DNA from: an uncultured Vibrio sp.
GTDB taxonomy: Bacteria > Pseudomonadota > Gammaproteobacteria > Enterobacterales > Vibrionaceae
DNA length: 64,000 nucleotides
Reading direction: 5' to 3'
Assembly: GCA_947504195.1 (NCBI GenBank)
Contig: CANNGN010000011.1
Coordinates: 1 to 64,000, forward strand
In this document: piece after piece, positions 39,406-47,490 of the stretch
Layout: each line of letters opens with the position of its first letter
Numbering within the stretch: the first letter of the stretch is position 1
The notes under the pieces: generated by a model
What the model was told of the DNA's origin: nothing
The model's database searches: none
What the model saw: only the letters and a program-made list of their open reading frames with translations
Position numbers and translations under genes: made by a program

Positions 39406-40254
39406 ATGAATTTGAGCGCGACATATAAACTGAATAATGGCATCGAAATTCCTAAATTAGGCTATGGAACATTTCAAACTCCGGATGACCAGTCGGGTAT
39501 TGAAGCCATCGTAAATGCACTAAAAGTAGGATATCGACACATTGATACAGCCCAAAGCTATAAAAATGAAGGCTGTGTGGGAGAAGCCATTAAATTATCC
39601 GATATTCCTCGCGAGCAATTATTCATTACCACCAAAATAGCAAACTCAGTCAACGGTTATGAAAATACAATAAAATCTTTAGATGAATCCCTTAACAAAC
39701 TCGGCATAGAAACGATTGATCTCGTGCTTATTCATTGGCCGAGCCCTAAAAGGTTTCGAGATCAATGGCAATCACGGAATAGCGAAACTTGGAGAGCCTT
39801 GGAAACGTATTATAAGCAGGGAAAAATAAAAGCTATTGGTGTGAGTAATTTTAAAACTCACCATATTAACGAACTATTAAAAACCGCAACCGTGGTTCCA
39901 GCGATAAATCAAATTCGCTTATGCCCTGGTGATGTGGATGTTGAAACTGTCAATTTTTGTCGTCAACACAACATGCTGCTTGAGGCTTATAGCCCACTAG
40001 GACAAGGCGCGATTTTTGACACACCAGAAATCACAGCACTCGCTGAGAAACATAATAAAACCATCGCACAAGTCTCTTTGAGATGGAGTTTGCAGATGGG
40101 CTTCTTACCGCTGCCAAAAAGTGTAACACTAGAAAGAATTCAAGCGAATACTGATATTTTTGATTTTCAGCTTAATGATGAAGATCTTACCATGCTAACC
40201 AATCTCACGGGTCGATGCGGTGAATCAAAAGATCCCGACTCGGTGCCATTTTAA
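39406..40254 (+). CDS. Aldo/keto reductase
   Basis: NADPH-dependent reductase of 282 residues from the AKR5-like group (DkgA-type). It has NGIEIPKLGYGTFQTPDD, the GYRHIDTAQSYKNEGCVGEAI segment with catalytic Asp and Tyr, the Lys in FITTKIANS, the VLIHWPSP His, IKAIGVSNF and the LPKSV cofactor loop. Start at the ATG preceded by AGAGGA; 23 upstream codons are open but unconserved. It lies 180 bp after the isomerase gene, so it may be a separate unit. Substrate unknown; sugar keto acids or small aldehydes are both possible. Confidence 0.88.
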   Translation: MNLSATYKLNNGIEIPKLGYGTFQTPDDQSGIEAIVNALKVGYRHIDTAQSYKNEGCVGEAIKLSDIPREQLFITTKIANSVNGYENTIKSLDESLNKLGIETIDLVLIHWPSPKRFRDQWQSRNSETWRALETYYKQGKIKAIGVSNFKTHHINELLKTATVVPAINQIRLCPGDVDVETVNFCRQHNMLLEAYSPLGQGAIFDTPEITALAEKHNKTIAQVSLRWSLQMGFLPLPKSVTLERIQANTDIFDFQLNDEDLTMLTNLTGRCGESKDPDSVPF

Positions 40255-40263
40255 GCGAACAAG

Positions 40264-40294
40264 GTAGGCTGACAGCTCTATAGCTGTCAGCCTC
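40264..40294. terminator. Strong hairpin between the AKR gene and the TRAP operon
   Basis: AGGCTGACAGCT/AGCTGTCAGCCT, 12 bp with a 4-base loop, 9 bases after the AKR stop. There is no long T-run on either side, but its position between convergent units suggests a terminator. Confidence 0.7.
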
Positions 40295-40377
40295 CGCTTT
40301 CTCTACACCCACCGAGCGACTTCAAACTCGACACTAATGCTTCGTCTTGTGCGTTTTAAGCATAATGTCACCTTAGG

Positions 40378-41658
40378 TTAATCAAACAGCGATGGGATAA
40401 ATAAGGTTAACGCTGGAATATAAGTGATCAACAGAACAATAATAATATTGGCCACGATAAACGGCATTATCGCACGGCTAATTTTTTCCATCGATTCCCC
40501 TGAAATAATGGATGCAGCAAATAAACAACAGCCGACAGGCGGGGTCGCGAGTCCTGTAATCAAGTTTACACACATAAATAATCCCGCATGAATAGGGTCG
40601 ATTCCCATCATATTAAATAGCGGCAAAAATACAGGTGTAACTATCATCAATGCAGGAATTGAGTCCATGAACATACCTAAGAAAAACAACAGCACGTTGA
40701 TAAGCAGCAAAATCAACCAAGGCGATTCAACATTTTCCATCAAGTATTCCGCAAACATCATAGGCAGTTGCTCATTAGATAATGCCCACCCAAAAATCGC
40801 TGCGGCAGCGATAATGATCGATACACTTCCGGTTTCAACGGTAGATTCTCGAATAATCCCCATTAATTTTGTCCAAGATAATGAACGGTATACAAACATG
40901 GCGATAAACATGGCGTAAAATGTCGCTATCACCGCTGCTTCGGTTGGACTGACGATTCCCATGAGAATTCCGCCCAGAATAATTATCGGCAAAAGCAGAG
41001 CGTAAAAAGCACTACCGACGATATTAAACCCCTGTTTTACATTATATTTTTCTTCTCGTTTAGGAAGATCATTTTTTCGTCCATATAACCAAACCACCAA
41101 CATCTGTGAAACACCAACCATGATTCCAGGAAGTGCTCCAGCAAGAAACATATCTCGAATAGAAACCTGAGCAATAGAGCCATAAATAATAAACATGATA
41201 CTTGGCGGTATGATTGGACCCATGGTAGATGATGCAGCAGTCACCGCTGCGCTAAAGCTTTTTTTATATCCTGCTTTAGTCATCGATGGAATCATCACAG
41301 AGCCAATTGCCGTCGTATCAGAAATAGCCGTGCCAGTGATCCCACCAAAAAACATACTGACTACAATATTAACGTATGCCAAATTACCTTTAACTCTCCC
41401 TACCATAAGGTCGGCTAAACGAATAATTCGGTCGCTAATTCCCGACTCAGACATAATTTTACCCGCGAGGATAAAAAACGGTATTGCTAACAAAACAAAT
41501 GAATCGAATGAGCGTAGTAATCTAACAATCATGATACTGAGCGGAACCTCAGAACCAATGAAGTAAACTAATGTCGACGCAATCAGGGCAAAAGGAATTG
41601 GGATTCTAATGGCCATTAACAATATAAAAACTAAGATCATTAACAGAACAAAAGTCAT
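40378..41658 (-). CDS. TRAP transporter large permease (DctM family)
   Basis: Twelve-helix membrane subunit that moves substrate with Na+. The 426-residue length fits DctM. Motifs include PIPFALIAS, the FILAGKIMSESGISDRII segment, FFGGITGTAISDTTAIGSVMIPSM, the ASSTMGPIIPPSIMFIIYGS loop, and the late LITGLATPPVGCCLFAA. It overlaps dctQ by 4 bp. Last gene of the eutA-eutBC-TRAP operon. Confidence 0.96.
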   Translation of the reverse strand: MTFVLLMILVFILLMAIRIPIPFALIASTLVYFIGSEVPLSIMIVRLLRSFDSFVLLAIPFFILAGKIMSESGISDRIIRLADLMVGRVKGNLAYVNIVVSMFFGGITGTAISDTTAIGSVMIPSMTKAGYKKSFSAAVTAASSTMGPIIPPSIMFIIYGSIAQVSIRDMFLAGALPGIMVGVSQMLVVWLYGRKNDLPKREEKYNVKQGFNIVGSAFYALLLPIIILGGILMGIVSPTEAAVIATFYAMFIAMFVYRSLSWTKLMGIIRESTVETGSVSIIIAAAAIFGWALSNEQLPMMFAEYLMENVESPWLILLLINVLLFFLGMFMDSIPALMIVTPVFLPLFNMMGIDPIHAGLFMCVNLITGLATPPVGCCLFAASIISGESMEKISRAIMPFIVANIIIVLLITYIPALTLFIPSLFD

Positions 41659-42173
41659 GAGATGCTCCGGGGACTAAAAAGGGAGATTAATTTTCTTAAT
41701 AGATAAAGAAAAATTAAAAAAGCAAATAGTGGTATGGATAAGTAAACGCTGCCGATCGGAAACCAAGAAATAATCGGTGGATGCACTGACCACATAGAAA
41801 TGGCATGTTCAGTCCCAATAACCATAAAAATCAGACAAAGCGCTATCATAATAAGGCAATGGATGAAATCGAACACCTTGCGAGCTTTAGGACTAACACG
41901 GTCGTAAAGAATATCAACTCTTGCATGTCCATCATCAATATATGCAATAGCGCTACCGACTAAAACAATAACAATATAAATGTAGCGAGAGATAGTATTG
42001 GACCAGGAAATAGGAGAATCGAACCAATACCTTAATACAATATTGGTTCCGAGTAGCGCAATTAGCCCAACCATTAGCAAAAACAGAACCGAACCACTGG
42101 CGCTTTTTACTCGGTTCATTATTACGTCAACCCAACGGCCGATATCATATTTACCTGTGTCTGTTTTAGCCAT
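41655..42173 (-). CDS. TRAP transporter small permease (DctQ family)
   Basis: Four-helix membrane partner of DctM, 172 residues. The DctQ pattern ALLGTNIVLRYWFDSPISWSN is present, followed by the SAIAYIDDGHARVDILYDRV segment. Overlaps the large permease start by 4 bp. Preceded by the binding-protein gene 87 bp upstream. Confidence 0.94.
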   Translation of the reverse strand: MAKTDTGKYDIGRWVDVIMNRVKSASGSVLFLLMVGLIALLGTNIVLRYWFDSPISWSNTISRYIYIVIVLVGSAIAYIDDGHARVDILYDRVSPKARKVFDFIHCLIMIALCLIFMVIGTEHAISMWSVHPPIISWFPIGSVYLSIPLFAFLIFLYLLRKLISLFSPRSIS

Positions 42174-42260
42174 AATTAGCAGCTGACCCCGTTGCTCATA
42201 TTGTTTAGCTTATGCCTGCTCATCTAGCGATGAGCAGAACATAAACTTAAAGGTTTATTA

Positions 42261-43289
42261 CTATTTAAATGCTTCTGGAAGACGAGCATTCGGATCTAAA
42301 TATTGAATATGCTCATACCACGCTTGCCAATTTGGCTTATCATCAAACCATTTCGTATAAACCGCTTCAGAGGCTGCTTTAAATTCCTGAGTGTCTGGGT
42401 AAGTAACCGTGATTCCATCGGCTTTCATTTTTTCAATGTATTCCGCTTCTCGGGTATATTGCCAAGCATCCGTTAGCTCAATTGCTTCAGCAGCCACGGT
42501 TTGAACGATTTCTTTTTGTTCATCGTTAAGCTTGCCCCACGTTTTTGGCGAGATAAAAAGAATTTTCTGAGTCCACATCTGGTTAAGAATCGCATAGCTA
42601 TTCACAACTTCGCTCATTTTAAAGATATTGTTGCAGTATACGCCTAGGTCGTCAGCTTCAACCATACCAGTCTGTAGTGAGGTATATAGCTCACCCCAGT
42701 CTGTTGGTGTAACGGTAAAACCAAACGCTTCGTAGATATCGATAAACAACGGATTTTGCATTGCACGAAGCTTAATACCTTTCGCATCTGCAATGTTATT
42801 GATTGGTTTCGTACTCGCTACTGCAAACCCGTTACAGTCGGAATAAACCCCAAGCGGAATCATTCCAGTTGCATCACCAACCCCTTGAAGCACTTCTTTC
42901 ACAACTCCTGAACTTCGCGCCACTTTGTAATGCTCTGCACTTTTAAATAGATAGGGTAATTGGAGAAACTGAATATCATCATAATAACCCGCAATATGTC
43001 CGGCACTGCTGGCCGCGATATCGACGGTGCCCGCTTTTGCAAATTCCAGAGCTTCTTCTTCCGAACTACTTAATGTTCCGGGGAATATAGAAACGGCTAA
43101 ATCACCTTCCGTTTTTGCTTCGAGTAACGATTTAAACGTTTCCGCGAGTAACTGATCGGCATCAAACACATTGTTTTGGTGCGCAAATTTAAGCTTCATT
43201 GTCTCAGCGTGAAGTCCTTGAGCTGAAAACAACATAAGACAACTCAACGCGAGCGTTGTCTTTTTCATAATTTTATTTTTTACCATCAT
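42261..43289 (-). CDS. TRAP transporter solute-binding protein (DctP family)
   Basis: Periplasmic receptor of 342 residues with a signal peptide ending near GLHAET. DctP features are LKFAHQNNVFDADQL, the LPYLFKSAEHY segment, GIKLRAMQNPLFIDIYEAFG with the invariant Arg (Arg175) that binds a carboxylate in most characterised members, and WGELYTSLQTGMVEADD. AGGA precedes the first of two ATGs. It follows the ammonia-lyase fusion by 83 bp, so the transported compound is probably that enzyme's substrate. Retention of the Arg argues for an acid or zwitterion. Confidence 0.94.
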   Translation of the reverse strand: MMVKNKIMKKTTLALSCLMLFSAQGLHAETMKLKFAHQNNVFDADQLLAETFKSLLEAKTEGDLAVSIFPGTLSSSEEEALEFAKAGTVDIAASSAGHIAGYYDDIQFLQLPYLFKSAEHYKVARSSGVVKEVLQGVGDATGMIPLGVYSDCNGFAVASTKPINNIADAKGIKLRAMQNPLFIDIYEAFGFTVTPTDWGELYTSLQTGMVEADDLGVYCNNIFKMSEVVNSYAILNQMWTQKILFISPKTWGKLNDEQKEIVQTVAAEAIELTDAWQYTREAEYIEKMKADGITVTYPDTQEFKAASEAVYTKWFDDKPNWQAWYEHIQYLDPNARLPEAFK

Positions 43290-43372
43290 CTTTCCTATCC
43301 TTGTTTAAGGTGTGTATAAATAAAATCTTGCTAGTGTACCGATTAGCTAATGTACAGATTAGAAACTCATAG

Positions 43373-45568
43373 CTAAGCACTGATCTTTTCTTTTAATAAA
43401 TCCTCTAAACGATTGCCTGCCGCTTGATGTTCCAAAATTTCCATCACTTTTTCGGCTACGACACTCCCCCCCTCAACTGGAGGCAAGCCACCTTGATATA
43501 TGTTGGTTATTAAAGTGTATTCGTAGCGAATATTTTCAAGCTCACTATATTTGGCTGCATTCTTCTGAGCATCTGCATCCTTAAGCTTTAGCACTAGATA
43601 AGCCGACATGCTTTTAGAAGAAAGAGCATCCCCTCCCGGTCTTTCGCCTGCGAGTAAAATAGCAATATTGCAATCTAAAACATCGGCGATACACTCAGCG
43701 AGTTTAACTCGACCAAAGTGAGTTACTATCGGCTCACCTAATGTGTAATTCCGGCTTTTTAGTCCATCCATAAGCACAGGAATCAACTCTGGAACATTGT
43801 GATGTATTGCCTCAGCAGAGAGCCCGTCAGTAATGATAATCTGCACATCATTGCTCTCTTTTGTGAGTGTATTTAGATCTTCCTGAGATAGTTTTGATCC
43901 CAACTCAGGGTTTTTAAGATGTTCAGAATGATCAAGTGCTGTCGATTTGAACTCTCTAAATTTGAAACCGCTAAATTCTTCCACTCTAAGTTCCGAATGA
44001 ACGGCTTCTCGTCCTACTGACTGATTAATTCTGATCGCTTCTTGTACTTTATTGGCAGGACGCGGGCCTGCATTTTCAAAACCAGGTGCGTTTGGTAGCG
44101 ATTCATGTAAACGCTGAAATTCCATATCGCTCTTTATGAATAACCTAGGGTTACCCCAATTAGGTCCGCGCTCCACACTGCCATCAGTGTTTTGAATGTA
44201 AATTCCCTTCGTTACAGCCCATTGTAAAAATTCTGGAGCAGGGTTTCGGTGATAAACTTCCCTTAGGGTTTGATCATCGTGACCCGAGTTAACAAAGTGC
44301 GCCAACATTCGATCGGCACCTAGATAGATATCCATAAAGAAATTAGCGCCAGCCGCAGTAGCCAATTGAACCGCCATTTGCTGACCTTCGATATGTGAAT
44401 TTGAATGCAAGGTATAACTCGGACTAATCCCCATAGGTAATCCCAATAGCTTACCCATGAAGTGATCTTGAAGTGTCGATACCATTAATTCAAAATCATT
44501 AAGGTGAGTTTCTGGGCCAATAAAACCGGTCGCATTATTCACCATAAACGGATCATATCGACGACACAGCCCATAACAGAGAGCTTCACACGTCGTCATA
44601 TCCATATCATTGTGTTTACGGTAGGTCATTTCACTACCTTGACCCGTTTCGAAATACATAAACTGATCAGCGATATCTTTAAGAGGTCCTTCCTTTTTCA
44701 TCGTTTCATAGGCGTGATCCATAAACTCGACGGTAACGTCAAACTCTTCCGTTAATGTCTGTTCGGTTCCAGCAAAACTTTGAAATAGGATCTCTACGGG
44801 TGCTCCTTGCTTTAATGCGGTCAATTGACTTTTGATATGCCCTAGAACACAAATCTGCGATGGCGCTCCTGTTTCACGGCGCAACTTATCTAAATGCCAA
44901 AGGATCGCCGAAACATTATCTACAGAACCATCTGAAGGATTCACCCCAATCATGCAATCTCCCATCCCCATTGCAAGATCGTTGTAAACCATCATCGAGA
45001 TGGCATCAAGGTTGTCCTTCGGGTGATTAGGTTGCAGACGAAAAGAGAGTGTTTTCGGTAAGCCAATAAGAGTTCGAGCTTTGGTTTGTCTCACGATTTT
45101 AGCAGGCAAAAATACCAATTCATGAACGTCCAGTAGCTTAGTCAGAGCAGATGCCATCACCGGAGTTAATGCCAAGCCCACTGTACCAATACGAGTACCA
45201 TTACTCGCCAACAAGTGATCCTTTAACTCTCCCATTGTCATACTGGCTATAGTATGGAAGATATCCAAATCTATTTCGTAACCTGCTTTCATTACGGAAT
45301 CAACACGACCATCGGGTCCGGTCAACGGGTTATCATAAATATGTTGAAGAGTAAGCGATGAAATAATAGCTCTGGCGGCTTCTCGTGCCATAGCATTTTC
45401 CGGAGCCAACCCAGTTGTTCGATCGCCCGCCTTACTGATGTCAGCAGCACCGAGGAGTTTCTTCAACCCCGTAAAACTAAAAGTTTCATTTAATATCTGG
45501 AAAGAATAGGTTTCTTCTGGGCCAGGAACAGGGACATTAATATTGTTAAGAGGAATGAGATGCTTCAT
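43373..45568 (-). CDS. Ethanolamine ammonia-lyase-like enzyme, EutB-EutC fusion
   Basis: Adenosylcobalamin-dependent ammonia-lyases convert a vicinal amino alcohol to an aldehyde and ammonia. This 731-residue protein carries both subunits in one chain: an EutB-like catalytic TIM barrel (about residues 1-480) and an EutC-like cobalamin-binding part (about 500-715). EutB markers are RLQPN (Arg177, Gln179), GVNP (Asn210), FETGQGS (Glu307), TGFIGPE (Phe349) and Met412. These correspond to E. coli Arg160, Gln162, Asn193, Glu287, Phe329 and Met392. E. coli Asp362 is Ser382 here. EutC markers are AGPRP, VQIIITDGLSAEAI, HFGRVKLAE, LLAGERPG and YQGGLPPVE. About 80 N-terminal EutC residues are missing at the join. 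Lies 17 bp after eutA, ahead of TRAP genes. Confidence 0.93.
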   Translation of the reverse strand: MKHLIPLNNINVPVPGPEETYSFQILNETFSFTGLKKLLGAADISKAGDRTTGLAPENAMAREAARAIISSLTLQHIYDNPLTGPDGRVDSVMKAGYEIDLDIFHTIASMTMGELKDHLLASNGTRIGTVGLALTPVMASALTKLLDVHELVFLPAKIVRQTKARTLIGLPKTLSFRLQPNHPKDNLDAISMMVYNDLAMGMGDCMIGVNPSDGSVDNVSAILWHLDKLRRETGAPSQICVLGHIKSQLTALKQGAPVEILFQSFAGTEQTLTEEFDVTVEFMDHAYETMKKEGPLKDIADQFMYFETGQGSEMTYRKHNDMDMTTCEALCYGLCRRYDPFMVNNATGFIGPETHLNDFELMVSTLQDHFMGKLLGLPMGISPSYTLHSNSHIEGQQMAVQLATAAGANFFMDIYLGADRMLAHFVNSGHDDQTLREVYHRNPAPEFLQWAVTKGIYIQNTDGSVERGPNWGNPRLFIKSDMEFQRLHESLPNAPGFENAGPRPANKVQEAIRINQSVGREAVHSELRVEEFSGFKFREFKSTALDHSEHLKNPELGSKLSQEDLNTLTKESNDVQIIITDGLSAEAIHHNVPELIPVLMDGLKSRNYTLGEPIVTHFGRVKLAECIADVLDCNIAILLAGERPGGDALSSKSMSAYLVLKLKDADAQKNAAKYSELENIRYEYTLITNIYQGGLPPVEGGSVVAEKVMEILEHQAAGNRLEDLLKEKISA

Positions 45569-45585
45569 GAAACAAACCTTAATTT

Positions 45586-47037
45586 CTAATATATACCGTA
45601 AAATGAAACGGGAACAACACCACGATAAGAACTGCCAACATTGACAAACTGAGCATTACGATCTGGAATTTCATCAATAATCATTAACTTATGCATTGAC
45701 TTCCCCCAACCGGTTGCATAGTTACCAAGCGCTTTACCAAAATTTCCAGGAACCAAAATAACCAACGGTAGATCCGAGGTCAGGGTGTTTAATGCATCCC
45801 CTATTCTCAAACCTAGTGTTTTAATCTCTTCAAGAGTTGCAGGAATTGGCGACTCATTTTCTTGAGTTTTTGACGAAACCATTTGAATACATGCTTTACC
45901 ACTTCTAGCTCCAACCACGGAAATAGCATTCAAAATTTCCTCCATATCACAAGTCATACTTAGGCGAGCGACAATCGGAACATCGTTTAAAGGTAACGCA
46001 GTGTAATCGGGTATGAATAAGGTCGAACCTGAGATTTCGGTATTATGTAGAGTAAGCCCGTAAACGGTTGCTCTCCCCATATTCTCAGGTCGTAAGCTAT
46101 TGATGTGACTAGAAAAGAAAGGGTCAGCTATTAAACGAAGAGCTAAATCAACCCCAAGATCACCATAATAAGTTGTATTAGGTACAACTTCACCTGCTGT
46201 TATTTGATAAATCAACTCTCCAACACCACCAGAAAATGTAATCAATGGTGTTTGGTTATTCTCAGGAAGAATGAATGGAGTCTGGCAAAGTTGTTCACCA
46301 AGAAAGTTAGAAAAATAAGCTTGCTGACCATTAGCAATGGCTTTTAAAGCTTCGACATAAATATCTAATATTTGATCAACCGTAGTTGGCTCTAACTCCT
46401 CACCCAGTAGAGCATCACTGCCCAACTGATTTAAAATTGCTCGCCCATAATCAGAGATATTAATTAAACAGTATGTACCTGGCTTAAACTGGAAATGTCG
46501 TGCTCCAATATAGAAGCACCCTGTCGTTTTAACATGACCATTTACTCCAGCGGCAGGGTTCGTTGTTCCCCCGCCAATATCAAGATTAACTAAAGTACGG
46601 TCGCTATAATGACGAGAAAGAAGTGTGGAGCACCCCATAAATGCAAGCCAGGACTCTAGATTAGGATCATCAACGGTCGCAATCACCGCCTCTCCAATTC
46701 GTTCCTTGACGAGTTTAGCAATATGATCAGCGTTACTTCGCAATGCAGCAAGTCCCGTGATAATGACACCACCCGAAAATAGGTTTTGGTCTTGTTCTAA
46801 CCAACTATCTAAAAGTTTAGCAATGGCTGTAGCATCTATCTCACCGTCCTTAAAAGGAGTAAATTCCACTTGTGAACGATAAACAACTTCCGGATCAGAA
46901 AAGGCCATACGACCAGTAATTGAATTCAATCCAACACCAGCAACAGCTACCATTGCGCTGCTAGTAGTAGAACCAAAGTCCATACCAATCATTTTTACCT
47001 GATCTTTCTTATGTTGAACCAGACTATCTTGCTCCAT
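45586..47037 (-). CDS. eutA: Ethanolamine ammonia-lyase reactivating factor EutA
   Basis: EutA exchanges damaged cobalamin for fresh coenzyme in ethanolamine ammonia-lyase, using ATP. The 483-residue protein has the actin-like ATPase phosphate loops MIGMDFGSTTSSAMVAV and VNLDIGGGTTNPAAG, the ALIITG-like VIITGLAALRSNA segment, and ITFSGGVGELIY. Length is near the E. coli protein. The ATG (MEQDSLV) is preferred to a TTG two codons earlier. First gene of the operon, directly behind a sigma-54 promoter match. Its presence supports a working B12 enzyme in the next gene. Confidence 0.92.
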   Translation of the reverse strand: MEQDSLVQHKKDQVKMIGMDFGSTTSSAMVAVAGVGLNSITGRMAFSDPEVVYRSQVEFTPFKDGEIDATAIAKLLDSWLEQDQNLFSGGVIITGLAALRSNADHIAKLVKERIGEAVIATVDDPNLESWLAFMGCSTLLSRHYSDRTLVNLDIGGGTTNPAAGVNGHVKTTGCFYIGARHFQFKPGTYCLINISDYGRAILNQLGSDALLGEELEPTTVDQILDIYVEALKAIANGQQAYFSNFLGEQLCQTPFILPENNQTPLITFSGGVGELIYQITAGEVVPNTTYYGDLGVDLALRLIADPFFSSHINSLRPENMGRATVYGLTLHNTEISGSTLFIPDYTALPLNDVPIVARLSMTCDMEEILNAISVVGARSGKACIQMVSSKTQENESPIPATLEEIKTLGLRIGDALNTLTSDLPLVILVPGNFGKALGNYATGWGKSMHKLMIIDEIPDRNAQFVNVGSSYRGVVPVSFYGIY

Positions 47038-47048
47038 AAACAACCAGT

Positions 47049-47083
47049 GATTAATGCTATATAACGTGATAAAAGCATTAATC
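47049..47083. repeat. 10-bp inverted repeat at the eutA start
   Basis: GATTAATGCT and AGCATTAATC are exact complements separated by 15 bases, overlapping the -12 region. Could be a regulator site that competes with polymerase. Confidence 0.55.
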
Positions 47084-47089
47084 GTGCCA
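47074..47089 (-). promoter_or_regulatory. Putative sigma-54 promoter of the eutA operon
   Basis: The minus strand reads TGGCACGATTAATGCT, against the RpoN consensus TGGCACG-N4-TTGCW. The -24 GG and -12 GC have exact spacing and only one core base differs. It would start transcription about 26 bases before the eutA ATG. The right part overlaps an inverted repeat (GATTAATGCT/AGCATTAATC, 47049-47083). Confidence 0.65.
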
Positions 47090-47418
47090 TAGAGATTAAT
47101 TTATAATTAAAGAATGAGAACTAATAGTCGCTAAATCAGATTGTTAGTGATGGTATCGATGCTTGAACCTCCAAATTGTATACGTTTACATCAATGAATG
47201 TATAAAAATAAGTACTTACTAAATGTAGGTTTATTTTGATGTGTACTAAATATAAAACTAACCTGATGTTTTCCTTATAAGTAAGCGCTTTTTACTTAAC
47301 TTGTTAAAATGCACAATTATCGACGGTGTATTGCACTATTTCAGTTACATTCGATACAAACTAATTGCTCGCAATCTAATCACTTCCTACTAGAGTTACA
47401 GTAAGAAATGACAAATAA

Positions 47419-47452
47419 AAATGAACCACCAGGTTTAACCAGTGGTTCATTG
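47419..47452 (-). terminator. Terminator of the GH3 gene
   Basis: AATGAACCAC/GTGGTTCATT 10-bp stem, followed on the minus strand by TTTTATTTG, about 40 bases after the GH3 stop. Confidence 0.9.
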
Positions 47453-47490
47453 TTCATCAAGCGATTATGGCTTTATGCTCGTCTAAGTTG

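Larger units (their letters stand above)
47038..47490 (-). other. eutA upstream region with operator-like palindromes
   Basis: 453 bp without a gene. Besides the sigma-54 site and GH3 terminator it holds two LacI-family-like palindromes: TGTATACGTTTACA at 47177-47190 and AGTAAGCGCTTTTTACT near 47280-47296. Both lie upstream of eutA; their owner is unknown. Confidence 0.5.

Noticed and set aside
45540..45600. eutA-eutBC read as part of a larger eut microcompartment operon
   Set aside because: No shell proteins, EutE, EutD, EutG, EutH or EutT occur on either side; flanks are a TRAP transporter and a GH3 gene.
24865..47000. A mobile genomic island with integrase beginning at the CAT tRNA
   Set aside because: No integrase, transposase, plasmid gene or second tRNA-end repeat is visible within the window, so an island boundary cannot be shown.
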